DNA of 64,000 nt from Cornus controversa (Eukaryota; Streptophyta; Magnoliopsida; Cornales; Cornaceae), in NCBI GenBank assembly GCA_026545225.1, contig CM048845.1, positions 14,968,501 to 15,032,500 on the forward strand, in the 5' to 3' direction. Both the position numbers and the translations under genes were made by a program. Below the pieces are notes generated by a model that worked only from the letters and a program-made list of their open reading frames with translations, ran no database searches and was not told where the DNA came from. Shown one piece after another: positions 36,838-49,584 of the stretch. Each line of letters opens with the position of its first letter. Position 1 is the first letter of the stretch.

Positions 36838-37900
36838 ATGTCTAAAACTCAAACAATGATTTTAGATCTAATGGATCAAATTCCTGATCCAACTCTTCAA
36901 AGAAAATTCTATAGATTTAACAAATCAGTAGAATACAAATAAGGAAAATCCAGACAATCTCAAAGTCCGAAATCATATTCTTTACAACATGTTTTAGATC
37001 GAATGAGACGACAGGAACATACCTCTCTCAAAGAAATATCAATTGCTGATCTTAAACAAGAAATTAATGAATTAAAATCAGCGATACTATTCTTAAAACA
37101 CATAATTGATAATATAAAAAAGTTCTTCCAAAGAAGATGAAGTTATTGATCCTTTGCTAGATTATCAATTTATTGGATCTCAACTCCACGATATATAATC
37201 TAAACCAGATCCATCATTTAAAGTAGGGATGGCAATTTGCCCCACCCCGTCGGGTACCCGCCCCGTTCCGCTCCGTTTAAAATTCATTTACGAAACCGTT
37301 TAAGGAAACGGGGTGGAGATGGAATTAGAAAAAATAACCCGCGTTTAAACGGGGCGGGGACGGGGGTAATACCCGCCCCGTTTAAGTATATATAACTATT
37401 TATACTTATATATATATTATATAGAGGAAATATTAATAATGTATAAAGGAAATATTAATATTATATATATCATACAACTATACAAGTTTATTATATCAGT
37501 AATAGATGACTCAATATTATCCATTGTGTTGCAAGTACCTAAATGTGTATTTTTAATGTATATGTATCAAAATATCAGATTTATTATTATAAAAAAATTT
37601 GTATTAAAAAAAAAATGTATAAATGAGACGGGACGGAGAAAGTTAAACGGTTATGGAAATGGGGAAGTCAAAACCCGCCCCGCTCCGTTTATACACGGTT
37701 GTGGGGCGGGGACGGGGTGAAAAAAGTTGAACGATTTCGGTTATGGGAAAGGCAAAACCCGCCCCGCCCCGCCCCGTTGCCATCCCTAATCTAAAGAGCA
37801 TTATCTTTATTTATCATATCAAATTTACTTGTCAAAAATGGTATGCTGATATTATGATTAATATTGTAATGACACAAACATGACAAGAAAACACAAATTG
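36838..37900 (+). mobile_element. Endogenous caulimovirid-like fossil, fragment
   Basis: The left part, before about 37215, encodes pieces resembling the coiled-coil region of polyproteins in endogenous florendovirus-like caulimovirids (LKQEINELKS-type heptads). The right part, after about 37790, has a KWYAD-type stretch like the one just before the protease in such polyproteins. It has several breaks and is only a small part of a genome. An hAT miniature element (37224-37788) is inserted in the middle. The family assignment is from remembered motif resemblance. Confidence 0.45.
37224..37788. mobile_element. hAT miniature element in the viral fossil
   Basis: The inverted termini are TAGGGATGGCAA and TTGCCATCCCTA. 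The 8-bp target duplication is ATTTAAAG (37216-37223) and ATCTAAAG (37789-37796), with one mismatch. Both ends carry GGGGCGGG/CCCGCCCC blocks; the interior is AT-rich. Length is 565 bp, without transposase. Confidence 0.9.
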
Positions 37901-37931
37901 TCTTAAAGTACTAGAAACCAAAACCCAGCAC

Positions 37932-37967
<36 letters not shown>

Positions 37968-37990
37968 CTCTCTAAATGGGGGTTATTCCT

Positions 37991-38562
37991 TCATATACTG
38001 AGGCATATACAACCAGGTAGATTCCAATTACCATTCCATATAATAGAAGATATTGAAGATAGCCTATCCAAACCTCTACAAGCTCTGATACCAAATTTAT
38101 GTACCAGAGTGAGACCCTCACACCAAGGGTCAATTAGGAATCTGAATGTATCACCATTGCCAATCTCAAACCTGCAATGCGGAAGTATAAAGGATCTAAC
38201 AGAAAGAATAGAATTCCAGTCAGCAGAATACTGAGTTTTTTGTAAGCAGTTCCAGAAGTAGCCTTTCTGCAAATATTTTTTCCTAAACCATTTCACCCAA
38301 ATCCCAACACATCAAGCACTTGGATGAAAAATCAATATCCTGCACCTTCAGACACTGGAAGAATAACATTCTTCCATTTCAAATAATGTAGTTTCTTCAC
38401 TGAATCAACATGACTCCAAAGGAAGTTCCTCAACTTTCTATCAATCATACATCTGATACTCCAAGGAATCTTAAAACCATAATAAGCCCAGTAAAATATG
38501 AAGGACATCAATACTGACTTAATAAGCTCAATTCTTTCTAAACAATAACAATTCCCTCTCAC
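37991..38562 (-). mobile_element. LINE (plant L1-type) reverse-transcriptase remnant
   Basis: On the minus strand, 38562 to 38332 encodes residues typical of the region after the RT domain (ERIELIKSVLMSFIFYWAYY, then FLWSH and WKNVILPVSEGAG). After a frame change near 38300-38335, 38296 to 37991 continues with the zinc-binding C-terminal part (LPHCRFEIGNGDTFRFLIDP, then W). It is truncated at both ends and has no endonuclease or A-tail visible. It is a dead fragment. Confidence 0.85.
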
Positions 38563-38605
38563 AAATATTTGACTCTATAATCAATTCCAAGCCAAATATT
38601 ATTTT

Positions 38606-39128
38606 GGATAAATATCACTCACACCCTTGAGGTTGACACGTTTCTTCAACTTTCTAAATTTTCGTTACCAACACTCCTTGTGATTTCTGCCGCATATCAC
38701 ATACCTCCTCCTACCAAAGTACGCATGTGAGAGCACTTTTTGACGATGAAATGACTGTGTTGTCCTTTAACTTCTGACTTAACCCATTTGAATACTAAAT
38801 TTATCCATTTAACCCTGTCTAATGAACCAAAATAACCGTTTGAATATATCTATATATATATACACTATAATATATGTAATCTATATATAATTATTTATTT
38901 CCATAAATAATGATATTAACATAAAATAAAAAACATGAAGGGTATTGTAGCCATTTTTCTATTATGATATTTTTATATTAAAATACATTTAAATAATCAA
39001 GAGTAATTAAGACACTTCGCATATTAAAAAAATGAAAAAGCTGGCAGAAGTTCTTGATGACAAAAATTTACAAAGTTGTAGCTGCATGTCAATACATCAA
39101 ACCTCAGGAGGTGTCAGTGATATTTACT
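38606..39128. mobile_element. Mutator-like miniature element with 10-bp target duplication
   Basis: The termini GGATAAATATCACTCACACC and, on the other strand, AGTAAATATCACTGACACC are imperfect inverted repeats continuing into a GAGGTT block. ATATTATTTT flanks both sides (38596-38605 and 39129-39138), in the 9-10 bp range of Mutator elements. Length is 523 bp; it has no transposase. Confidence 0.8.
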
Positions 39129-39138
39129 ATATTATTTT

Positions 39139-40315
39139 AATATGGAACATCAATGGTACGTGCAATTTTATATGGAGTGCTGGCATAACCAAAGGGCCAA
39201 TAATATATATACATATATTGATTAATAATACTTAAACAGGTGCACATTGTACACTATTAATGAACAAAATGAATTATCTTGGCCCAAAATTATATCACAA
39301 CTCTCTCTCAATTTTCAAAGTTAACTGCAGAGAATTACTATTATAACATTTATCTGCTACTAAAACATTCTAGTAACATTTTCATTTCCGAAATATTGGA
39401 AACGTTTTGCATAAAATTCTCTTTCTTTCAACATATGTATAAACTTTGTCACTTATTTTTAGTCTACATGGTTTGGACAACAGATTTCAGAACCTAATCT
39501 GATTTCATATACCAATATGCATATCAATGAAGGTGTGATGTCTTGGAAAAACCATCTCAAAACAATACAAGATAGTATCTTTAATTATTCAATCCCAGCA
39601 ACATGACAAACAATAATGATTCCCTCTCAGCTTGGTATATATAGTTGATTCAATAATATATGCACTATGGTAGGGATAACTAGATAAGCAGTCCTAATTC
39701 TCAATGCCTCAATTTAAATCCACCTCACTGCTCAATAGTGATACCTACATAATTAGAAAAGAAAAAAAGGTCAAACAAACACCTTTACTATGTGGCAACT
39801 TCATCAATCCAAACCATGATAAGAAGTGTTCATGACCATAATTAATTAAAGCATAGCAACCATGGTCTCAAAATGACAAAGAACATCCAAACAAATTTCG
39901 TTTCTATTTCTTGAAAACCACATTACCTCAATTTGAGAACCTGTGATGGTAGGATTAATAATGTTGGATGCTTGGACTAACTTGGGATTTCGAGTATCAA
40001 CACAAGGCAAAAGCACATCTCAGTTGGTGTAACACAATTCACCATATAAAAAAGATTATGGCAGAAACACAAGGCACATACATAACACTCCTCAAAAGGT
40101 GGATATGAGATTCAAAATAAACATAACAAACTGCTAGATAACATCAACACTACTACTTAATTAACTATAGAGAAAACACTATAACCGGTCCATGAAATAT
40201 ACAACCATACCCCAAATATCTAATTGTGTTAAGCTAAAAAAACAGGTAGCACCATTTTGCAAAGCTCAGAATTGCTACTTACAACATCTGAAACCAGCTT
40301 CATCACTGCAGAAGA
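39139..40315. other. ALS 3' flank, no other gene seen
   Basis: AT-rich sequence between a Mutator-like miniature element and the ALS stop codon. It should contain the ALS 3' UTR and polyadenylation region next to 40315, but I see no strong AATAAA on the minus strand close to the stop. I see no convincing coding segment or repeat. Confidence 0.5.
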
Positions 40316-42247
40316 TCAGTATGTCGATCTCCCATCACCTTCGGTGATCACATCTTTGAAGGCTCCACCACTGGGGATCATGGGCAGGACATGCTCCTGA
40401 TGAGGTACAACAACATCCAGTAAGTACGGACCAGGGGTATCCAACATTTTCTGAATTGCAGCCCTAAGATCTCCCTTCTTCGTCACACGGGCAGCAGGTA
40501 TATCACAAGCTTCTGCAAATTTCAACATATCTGGGAATATCTCAGACTCTTTTGATGGGTTACCCAGATACGTGTGGGCCCTGTTAGCCTTATAGAACCG
40601 ATCCTCCCATTGAACAACCATACCCAAATGTTGATTATTCAGCATCATTATCTTTACCGGACGATTCTCCACCCTGATTGTCGCCAATTCCTGGACATTC
40701 ATCATGAAACTTCCATCGCCATCGATGTCCACAACAACCGCATCAGGTCTTGCAACAGCAGCTCCCATTGCAGCAGGCAATCCGAAACCCATAGCCCCCA
40801 ATCCACCCGATGTCAGCCATTGCCGAGGTCTATTATACTTGTAAAATTGTGCAGCCCACATTTGATGCTGCCCAACACCAGTGCTTACAATTGCATTCCC
40901 CTTGGTCAACTCATCAAGAACCTGAATTGCATATTGAGGAGGTATAGCATCTCCAAAAGTCTTGAAACTCAGTGGGTAATTCATTTTCTGCTCGTTTAGC
41001 TCCTGCCTCCAAGCTGAAAAATCAAGCTTACCTTGAGCTCCTTTCCTCTCTAATATCATATTCAGACCTTCCAAAGCGAACTTCACATCTGCACATACCA
41101 ACACACGGGGTTGCTTATTCTTCCCTATCTCAGCTGAATCTATATCGACATGAACAATTTTAGCTCGGCTAGCAAAAGCTTCAAGCTTTCCGGTCACACG
41201 GTCATCAAACCTTACCCCAAAGGCAAGCAACAAATCACTTTTATCCACAGCATAATTAGCATAAACAGTACCATGCATTCCAAGCATTTGCAAGGACAGC
41301 TCATCCGAACACGGGTATGCCCCGAGACCCATCAAAGTACTTGCCACTGGAATCCCTGTAAGCTCCACAAATCGCCTCAACTCTTCGCTCGAATTCAAAC
41401 ACCCACCACCCACATACAAAACGGGTCTTTTCGACTCCGATATCAACCTAACAATCTGTTCCAATTGGGCCTCATTGGGTGGTTTTGGCAATCTAGATAT
41501 GTAACCAGACAATCTAATGGGTTGATTCCAATTTGGAACAACCATCTGTTGCTGTATATCTTTTGGAATATCAATCAACACAGGACCAGGTCGGCCCGAA
41601 GATGCAAGAAAGAAAGCTTCACGCACAATTCGAGGAATGTCTTCTACATCCAAAACAAGATAATTATGCTTTGTGATCGAGCGAGTTACCTCAACAATTG
41701 GTGTTTCTTGAAATGCGTCAGTGCCGATCATTCGTCTCGGAACCTGCCCGGTAATGGCGACAATTGGGATGCTATCGAACAGTGCGTCGGCGAGTCCGCT
41801 GACCAGATTGGTGGCGCCGGGGCCTGAAGTGGCTATGCAGACGCTAGGAAGGCCGGAGGCGCGTGCGTAGCCCTCGGCAGCGAATACGCCGCCCTGTTCG
41901 TGCCGTGGAAGGACGTTTCGGATGGTGGTGGAGCGCGTGAGAGCTTGGTGGATCTCCATTGACGCGCCGCCGGGGTAGGCAAAGGCGTTGGTGACGCCTT
42001 CACGCTCGAGTGCTTCGACAAGGATGTCGGAGCCCTTTCTGGGTTCGTCGGCGGCGAATCGGGAAATGAAGGTTTCGGGAAGGGATTTGGAGGTGGGGGA
42101 GGGGGAGGTGGTGGTGGTAGTGGTGGTTTTGGGATTGGAGAGGACATTTGAGATGTGGAGAGGACGATGGAGCGTGGGTTTTGAGGGTTTGGAGGGGAAG
42201 AGAGGAGAGGGCTTGGAGAGGGAGGGGTTCGCAGCAGTGGCCGCCAT
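40316..42247 (-). CDS. ALS: Acetolactate synthase catalytic subunit, chloroplastic (ALS/AHAS)
   Basis: The gene encodes 643 residues in one uninterrupted exon, as is usual for plant ALS. The enzyme joins two pyruvates, or pyruvate and 2-oxobutyrate, in the first common step of valine, leucine and isoleucine synthesis in plastids, using ThDP, Mg and FAD. Residues 1 to about 65 form a Ser/Thr/Pro-rich transit peptide with a seven-threonine run (41-47). The N-terminal ThDP domain (about 70-240) has the catalytic Glu117 in RHEQGG. A central FAD-binding domain spans about 265-400. The C-terminal ThDP domain (about 455-610) has GDGS at 510-513 and NN at 537-538. Positions known to give herbicide resistance are all of the sensitive type: Ala95, Pro170, Ala178, Asp349, Arg350, Trp547 and Ser626 (Arabidopsis 122, 197, 205, 376, 377, 574, 653). 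The start has a good plant context (A at -3, G at +4). It is slightly shorter than the roughly 670-residue Arabidopsis protein, only in the transit peptide. Confidence 0.98.
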   Translation of the reverse strand: MAATAANPSLSKPSPLFPSKPSKPTLHRPLHISNVLSNPKTTTTTTTSPSPTSKSLPETFISRFAADEPRKGSDILVEALEREGVTNAFAYPGGASMEIHQALTRSTTIRNVLPRHEQGGVFAAEGYARASGLPSVCIATSGPGATNLVSGLADALFDSIPIVAITGQVPRRMIGTDAFQETPIVEVTRSITKHNYLVLDVEDIPRIVREAFFLASSGRPGPVLIDIPKDIQQQMVVPNWNQPIRLSGYISRLPKPPNEAQLEQIVRLISESKRPVLYVGGGCLNSSEELRRFVELTGIPVASTLMGLGAYPCSDELSLQMLGMHGTVYANYAVDKSDLLLAFGVRFDDRVTGKLEAFASRAKIVHVDIDSAEIGKNKQPRVLVCADVKFALEGLNMILERKGAQGKLDFSAWRQELNEQKMNYPLSFKTFGDAIPPQYAIQVLDELTKGNAIVSTGVGQHQMWAAQFYKYNRPRQWLTSGGLGAMGFGLPAAMGAAVARPDAVVVDIDGDGSFMMNVQELATIRVENRPVKIMMLNNQHLGMVVQWEDRFYKANRAHTYLGNPSKESEIFPDMLKFAEACDIPAARVTKKGDLRAAIQKMLDTPGPYLLDVVVPHQEHVLPMIPSGGAFKDVITEGDGRSTY

Positions 42248-42395
42248 TTTTAACGAGCAGAGAGAGAGAGAAACAGAGGCTTCTGTGTAGTGTTGTGGCG
42301 AGAGAGGGAAAAAAAAGGTGGCAGGGGAGAATTAGTAAGGCGCCAGAGGAGTAAAATTACCTAAATATCCTCTATTTGTTTGAATTATACATCAC
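42248..42395 (-). promoter_or_regulatory. ALS 5' leader and putative core promoter
   Basis: Reading on the minus strand, the 40 bases before the ALS start contain a CT-repeat leader (42255-42275), common in highly expressed plant housekeeping genes. A TATAATT sequence lies at 42383-42389, about 136 bases upstream of the ATG, and could be a TATA box. The leader assignment is reasonable; the TATA call is only a guess from sequence and spacing. Confidence 0.35.
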
Positions 42396-43136
42396 TTTAA
42401 TCTCTCATGTTATTATTAACAGTAAAATTGCTTATGTCATGCAAATAATAAAAAAAAGATATTTCAAAAACTTTTCTACCCTTTATTTTATTTGTGCCAA
42501 TTTTTTTTCTAATAAAATTTATCAATTTGACCCCTGCCATTAATTTCCAACGGCCATTTTTTTTCAATTTACCCACTACATCAACAATAGGGCCCAAGTT
42601 GTCTTGGGTGAAGTGGTTTCCCCATTGCACAATATATACATATATATATATATATAGAAGTTTGGTATAAGAAAGACAAAATATCCAATCTATCAATCAA
42701 AAGTAGTTAAAAAATCAATCTCGTGATCCAAAATGTCTTTTGTTATTTACGGTCTGAAATCATTCTATCTAACATTCACGATTACAAGTGTATAATAGTA
42801 CTATATGCATGGACATACACTAATATATATATGTATATATATATGTATATATATGTGTGTGTATGTGTGTGTGTGATGATAAACAATATTAATATAGTTT
42901 TCATGGGTTCTTTTCATAGGAACATAGAAGATGAACATTTATTTCTAACAATTTAGATGGAGATTGTACAAACTTAAAGTGAGATATATAGGTGGTAGGC
43001 AGTGAGAAACCCAACAATTTTTATGTGGGGCAATCTTTAACAACAATCAAATTCTTTTACGATGGTTTTTAAATTTCTTTTATTGCATTAATATATATAC
43101 ATGATAAATAATATATATAACAACTACTAAATTTTT
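42396..43136. other. Region upstream of ALS, no gene seen
   Basis: AT-rich intergenic DNA with TA/TATG/TG microsatellites at about 42633-42656 and 42814-42875. The short open frames here run through these simple repeats and look random. Confidence 0.5.
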
Positions 43137-43440
43137 TAAGGATTAAATATAATGACCTCCTTAGAGATTTACCTAAATACACAATGAAATTTTTTGAAAA
43201 TTTGGCACTCTCCCCTTTAATGATCTGAGACTTTACCCTTTTTACCCCCACTTAATTTAATGATAAAATAGATAAAAAAATTTAGATAAATTGTCATTTT
43301 TGCTACAAATTATTAAAATCATTCTCTTCGCCCTTCTCTGTTCTCTCTCCCCCTCTCGAACTACCACCACTATCACCATCGAGTAGTCTCTAAATAGTGA
43401 AGGAATAGGATTCAATCAGACTGACCAATTAGGAAATTGG
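43137..43440. repeat. Third copy of the Mutator-like terminal repeat
   Basis: GGATTAAATATAATGACCTCC begins a segment that follows the 2926-3250 and 49066-49385 repeats through the CTCTCTCCCCCTCTCGAACT block and the GAGTAGTC stretch. It is clearly more diverged than those two are from each other, so it was present separately before the duplication. Confidence 0.75.
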
Positions 43441-46003
43441 AGTTTAGGGTTTGACACTGACCATTCTAAATAAAATATGGCGTCGATTCTTTCATTATTT
43501 TTTAGGTTTATGAGACTGAAAGGAATATTGATTGATTGAAAATAGAAACATATGTCATGTGCATTTTATGTCTATCCAGTATTATTATTATTATTTTTTT
43601 GCCATGCAGATTTGGATGAGACGGATATACATGCGGTTGATATACCATCTAATAAAAATACATTATTTTAATTTGTTGAAAGTAATTTTTACCTATTAGT
43701 GGAACTAATTTCATTAAATGGTACACATTTTATTGATTAGGTGGTACACTGGTTCACCTCATATCTTCTCTAACACGAGACAGTTGTTATTAGATTTGAA
43801 TGAAATTATTATTTACAAATTGTTGTCGGGTCATTTCTAAAATTATATTTTTTTTAATAATTGTTCAAAGTATGAGGGATGAGAAATTACATATACCAGA
43901 TGGTAAATTATGGAAGGTTCTTAAAAGAGTCAGACACCACAATCTTATGAGATTTCGGTAGTGATAATTCCAAGGGCCAATGACATAATTAGGATTGAAT
44001 GAGAGGACCTCATTATAGTTTTTCTCCTTCTTTTTTTTCTTTTTGACTATTAGTTGTGTCTAAATGTCCACATTCCATTAAGGTAGGATAGTGGAAATTA
44101 ATTTCATTGGATACTTTTATTTCTTCATTCAATGTTGAGAACAAAAATGTCATCAACCTAAATATGACATTATCATCCCTTTATGGTATTTTGTTGGCAT
44201 TTCTTCTTATGGTAAAATTAGATAAAAAAAGACAAATGAAAATAAAAATGGCTAATATTAGAATTGTAGTATGATCAATGGAGTAGTGACATTAATGTCT
44301 TTGCTGGCAATGGTTCAACTAATCTCTGACATGTGTTTAGGGTTATTTTATAAAATTTTATAACAACTTGTCACAAGTGAGAAAGTCTTACTATGTAATA
44401 TTTTAACACGTAGTACCCATTCCAATAAATGCACTCTATTATTTTTGAGGGGTTACTATATGTCAAAATACTTCAGATGTATTATAGACTTTTTGGTTGT
44501 AAGGAGAGAACTTGAACAAGTGATTTTCGATTCTGAGATATTTTTGACCACCTGTTTTGTATCCCGTGATTGGAACGAAAAAATATCAAAAATTTCAAAA
44601 CTTGCCGACACTGGCATTACTCATGAAATTCAAATTATTTCTGAATTGATGAAAGAATCTTTTTAATTGGTTAAAATCTGTTGTTTGATCGAAACTAAAT
44701 CTTGTAAAAACATATTGAATAATCAATGATACATTTTGTAATTTGCTAAAAAAAATCCTTCCTTCTTTACCAACCAAATCAAATTCTCTCCGGATAAATT
44801 TCTCAATGAGAAAAGAATGATAAATAAAAAAATTCTTGGTGAATCTCATTCTGGATTGGGCAAGTATATCATTCCATCAAAACTTGGATATTTTAAACAT
44901 AATGTCTATGAGGTTACCATCACAGCTTTAAGCGGTGGAAGTGGAACCAATCACTCGGTCTAGGCCATATTTGTTTAGGAAAATCATTTTCAGTCTGGCA
45001 TTTAGGATTAAAGGCAATGGGTTACACAATAATTATGGATGGTGTATATAGTTACAAAAATTACACTAGTAGTCTCCTTTAAAATTATTTTTTTCAAAAT
45101 ATGTCCCAATCAATTATTTTTCTAGTTTTGTCTTTTTACTACGAATTAGGATGTTGCTAATTAGGGTAACGGAGGTTTGTAGAACAGTCAAAACATCTCC
45201 CACCCCAAAACTTTAAAAAATTATATTATCAATAATTATTATATTTTTAAATTTTCCTATTTTCATGATTTTTTAGATCTTTAACTATAAGGTTTAGTGA
45301 TGTATGCATATAATTGTTAAATATTTACCTTTATTTATATCTAAAGAAAAATAATTTAAATTTGTGTTGAATTGAATTTGTTTTGAAACACCCCAATTTG
45401 GTAGGAATTGTCCACTTTAGGATGAGGATGGAACAAGAGTGTCTGGTCTTACACCTACCCTATTACCATTTCTAACAAAATGAATTAGCCCACCCCCATC
45501 CAAGAGCTAGCCCATATTGGATGAAGGTATTCCAATTTCTAATACTACCAATACACTTTAACAACTAATTTAATTAGCTGGTACTTGTTAGAGGTGCATA
45601 TGATTATAGTGAACTAGAGGCATACCAAAATAAATATTAATCTGAACCAATTCAAACTGCATAATACAATTAGAATAATTATGTCTAATCTCTGTTAGAG
45701 ACATTATTGTGAGAGCGTATGAAACGAAAAAAAATTATAAAGTTGATAATTGAACTGCTTTCACAAAATGAAATTCTTAATCTTTATAAATGAATTAAAT
45801 CATATGATTCGGTTTAATTCTACTCAGACTGCAATTAGGACCTGATCACTGTACACCCCCAACACCTCCGTTTGTTCACTTCAGTTAACATTTAGTATTT
45901 TGGTTTATGCTTTTCAATTTTGGTTCTAAGACTATTAATATTAAATATAGGGTTAAGCTTATGATATTTAAGTACAATTTAAATAATTTTGAGAAGTTAG
46001 GAT
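43441..46003. other. Intergenic stretch with an unidentified coding-like piece
   Basis: AT-rich. Frames at 44445-44666 (+) and about 44770-44950 (+) have balanced composition (CFVSRDWNEK; then FSPDKFLNEKR and GLGKYIIPSKLGYF) and might be parts of one decayed gene, but I recognise no family. Nothing else is supported. Confidence 0.3.
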
Positions 46004-46610
46004 TAGACCTGTCAATGGATTGAATTTTGATTCAAATCCAAACCAATAATTATGATATGGATTGGACATTTAATTTGATAATCAGTTAGCGATCCGAATC
46101 CGATAATCTGTTACAAATCGGATATGGATTGTGGTCGATCTGATCCGATAATAATTCGATCTGAAATAATATAATATATAATTTCTTATAAATATATTAT
46201 CTAATGTTATAACATATAATATTTATATACTATTAAAATATTTTTTTATCATTATTTCCTTCTTATTCTTCCCTCTCTCTATTTTGTCTTTCTTTATAGT
46301 TTTTCTCTTTAATGAAAAGTCAAATACTTACTTTTCTTGTACTTTTTTCTTTATATTTTATTTTTCTTCTCTATTTTTTTTCCTAATCATTATTTGCTAA
46401 TCTCTTTTGAATTTTTTTTTTTTAAAAAAATCTCTATTATTTTCGGATCGGGTTATCGGATCGGATATCTGATTAATAACAAAATGGATATGAATTTTGT
46501 TATATATAATCCGTTGGGTTATCAGATCGAATCAGATCACCTATAACTCTTATCAGGTTCGGATCGGATCAGGCCTGATTCGGCCTGAATCCAATCCGTT
46601 TACAGGCCTA
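46004..46610. mobile_element. hAT-type miniature element, complete (copy B)
   Basis: The termini are TAGACCTGTCAATGGATTG and, on the other strand, TAGGCCTGTAAACGGATTG. The 8-bp target duplication is GTTAGGAT (45996-46003) and GTAGGGAT (46611-46618), with one mismatch. GGATCGGATC-type repeats lie inside both ends. Length is 607 bp; no transposase. Confidence 0.85.
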
Positions 46611-47209
46611 GTAGGGATACGCATCTCGAATTATGTGTATCTTGGATAAAAAAGGATAACGTTTTCTCAGTGGACTCATGTTTCTCCAACTCCACATACC
46701 CACTTTACTTTCTTGATTTTTTTTTCCTTCTTTGTAATTTGGATTGTTGTACAGAGATGAAACCAGAGCGGCAACACAACCACCTTTGGCCTGCATCCAA
46801 AAACACCAACTGCCATCATCATAACACCACAACTGTCTCCACCGCAATAACCGCCATTGCAATTTCAAATACAAATAATGGAAGACGACGATCTTCGCTA
46901 ACCAAATTGAACATGACCCAAATGAAATTTTTTTTAATTTAGGTGATGAGATGCTTACTACTCGGAATGGAGCTAGGTATTCACAATTGGAATTATCAAC
47001 GTCTTCCACCATGATCAAGAGCCTAATTTTGGTGGCAGATATTGATGAAACCGATATGGAAACGGTTTTTTGAACGATGAACGAAGATGAGTCGCTATTC
47101 ACTGGTCTGGGCGAGTTGGCTGAGTGTTCTATGGTGTTCCAGTGAAGATTTTGGGAGAGGGAGGAGGAGGAGCATCGACAGTGTAGCTCGGAACGGAGAT
47201 ATTGAAGTT
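46611..47209 (+). other. Duplicated segment with coding-like stretch (copy B)
   Basis: Counterpart of 452-1051, about 2 percent different. The plus-strand frame that is open in copy A is interrupted here (a stop at 47072-47074), while the minus strand is open at 46608-47102. This argues against a conserved protein on either strand. Confidence 0.4.
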
Positions 47210-48542
47210 TGTTAGTTGCGTGGTGCGGAAACGGTTGTGAAAGTTAGATTTAAACCTTAGACAGAGGTGATTAAGTTTACTCGTTTTTTGCTTAATCTCT
47301 CAAATTATCCAATTTTAAGTCCAATTTAAATTCTACGCAATCCCATAAAGCAAGTAAATAAATAAAGTACAATAAAGTAAACGAATGCACCAAATATACG
47401 TGGAAAACTCAGATCGGAAAAAAATTACAGGTGAGGCTTTGTAGCCCCAAAGAAGCAAATTCACTATCATCGAAGCAAAGTACAACAGACTCTATCCCAA
47501 ACTCACATTCACTCCACTCTGATAAGAACTTGATGTGGAACACCTCAAGTTTACTATTGCGACTCCCTTGTCTAATTACTATAGAGTCCTGGTTAATGTC
47601 ACAATCATTGCAGAAGGGTAACTAGAAGACCACGAACACTTAGCAAGTATTCTGTCCCATTCGTAGTGCAATTTTCTTCTCGTTCCGCACCAATGAACAG
47701 TTGTAGAAAAAACAAATCTAGTAACTAGATGAAGAAAAAATCTTTGAAGTAGTCTTCGAACAATTGATCAATTAAAGAGAGACAACCTAAATCACTTAGT
47801 GAATATGTGTGTGCTCTCAAAAATATAAATAAAGAATTTGACAGAAAGTTTATCTACAAGAAAAATATCTTAATATTTTCTCTCTCTAGAATATGAATTT
47901 TATGTATATTGAAAGCGTAATGAGAGAGAAATCAAATGAGATTTTTATAGATGTTAAAAATCCTAATTTTTCTTGAAAAAGAAGTTAAAAATCAATTGGA
48001 AACAAGTTACAAAGTTTAAAGAAATTTCAGAGTCAAATTCAGGTCAAAATAGGACATTAGAAGGCAAAATTTCACCACCAGAAGCCTTGAACTGGTCCAG
48101 GGCTTGACCTGCAGAAACATGAAGTGTCGAGACTTCATGGACCGGTCTAGGTTTGAGCTGGACCGGTCCAACCTTGAAAATTTTTTAAAAATTGTTTAAA
48201 AGCCCTTTTTTTCAAGGTCAGAATCTCCCGGTTTGAAATATATATGTTCCTACCACTTTACCTAGACTACGTGACTCTTATACTTGATCAACGATATCCT
48301 CATGCAATTGGAATGATTCGAAAACTTTAATCGATGAAATCCTTGTTCAGACCATAGATGCATTCTTCCAAAGATTCAAGCTTCATCCCTTTGAAGAACA
48401 TTTGCATGGTTAGTGTAGAACTTCATGCTCACTCTGAGAATTCAATTACATGACCAATTATAAGAATATAAATCAAAGATTTCAACTCAATCATGTCTAG
48501 TTTTGACACCGAAGATTTCTAATTACAAAAATATACATCACA
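47210..48542 (-). mobile_element. Copia-type LTR, minus strand (copy B)
   Basis: Same insertion as 1052-2385, 1333 bp. On the minus strand it starts TGTGATGTATATTT, an intact TGTG end where copy A has TGCG. It keeps the ACCGGTC-type motifs. Confidence 0.75.
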
Positions 48543-49050
48543 ATCTCTTCATTTGGCAATTTCGTGACAAAACCAACCTAAACAATTATAACTTAATTAC
48601 TGAAAAAATCATATTACAATATGTCCCAAACTCTCTAAAATTACAAGGAAATATAATTTGAAGATCTCAGAGCATCATGAGCAAGCTTCGAAGCTTCATA
48701 CGTAGTGTTTGCCAAAAACCTGTAAAATCTGTACATCATGCAAACAAAACTACTTATGAAAGCTTAATCAATAAAATATAATGATAGTGATATCATATAA
48801 ACTCAAATCCAAACTTTTCCTTAATCATATAACCAATGAAGTACACTATCTCCCTATATCACCAAGTTTAAATAAGGCGGGTCTCCGCCGAAGTGGGGCA
48901 AATTGTCATCTCTAGTTTATATGTTGAATTTGCCTACAACAGCTCTCTCGAGTTCGGAGTGGTGGTGATAGAAGAACAAAAATAGAAAGTAATAATACCC
49001 ATTGGATTAATATATATATATATATATATATAACCACATTGTTTGGATTT
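48543..49050 (-). mobile_element. Remnant of Copia interior (copy B)
   Basis: Counterpart of 2386-2920, ending in a shorter AT microsatellite (about 49010-49032). Non-coding fossil. Confidence 0.5.
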
Positions 49051-49065
49051 ATCTTAGGGATAGGG

Positions 49066-49385
49066 TTAAAAACAATGATCTCCTTTGAGACTTGGCCTAA
49101 TTACATTTGGGTGAAACTTTTCAAAAATCTTGCACTCGCCCCCCCTCTAACGGTTTGAGACTTTTGGAGGTCAAAAAATACAATGAAATTACCTTTTTAC
49201 CCCACTTAATTTAATGATAAAATAAATTAAAAAAAATTAGATTTCTGAATTGTCATTTTTGCCACTGATTATTAAAATAATTCCCTCCTCTGTCCCTTCT
49301 CTGTTCTCTCTCCCCCTCTCGAACTCCTACCACCACTGAGTAGTCACTATATGGTCAGTCTAACAGTCTGATTAAATCCTATTCC
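49066..49385. repeat. Dispersed Mutator-like terminal repeat (copy B)
   Basis: Counterpart of 2926-3250, beginning GGTTAAAAACAATGATCTCC. A run of C just downstream (49482-49497) is longer than in copy A. Confidence 0.5.
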
Positions 49386-49584
49386 TTCAATGTTTCAGGA
49401 TAATAAGCATCCATCAATTGGCACCGTACAATACCAGAACATGCCTGTAACAATTTAGATCCAACCCCTCTCCCCTTCGCCCCCCCCCCCCCCCCCACCA
49501 TAACTTCTTTTCAACCTCAAATTCACAAATAAACAACAAAATAACGTCAAAATCGAGATTGAGATTGCTCTTATTGAAAAGAAA

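Noticed and set aside
40574-42354. Open frames on the plus strand and in other frames across ALS, including a proline-rich one at 41833-42147
   Set aside because: They are antisense or shifted shadows of the ALS coding sequence. The GC-rich, serine/proline-coding 5' part of ALS keeps other frames open by chance.
44445-44960. Coding-like pieces thought of as a caulimovirid movement protein or a host gene
   Set aside because: I could not match conserved residues of either; kept only as an unidentified note.
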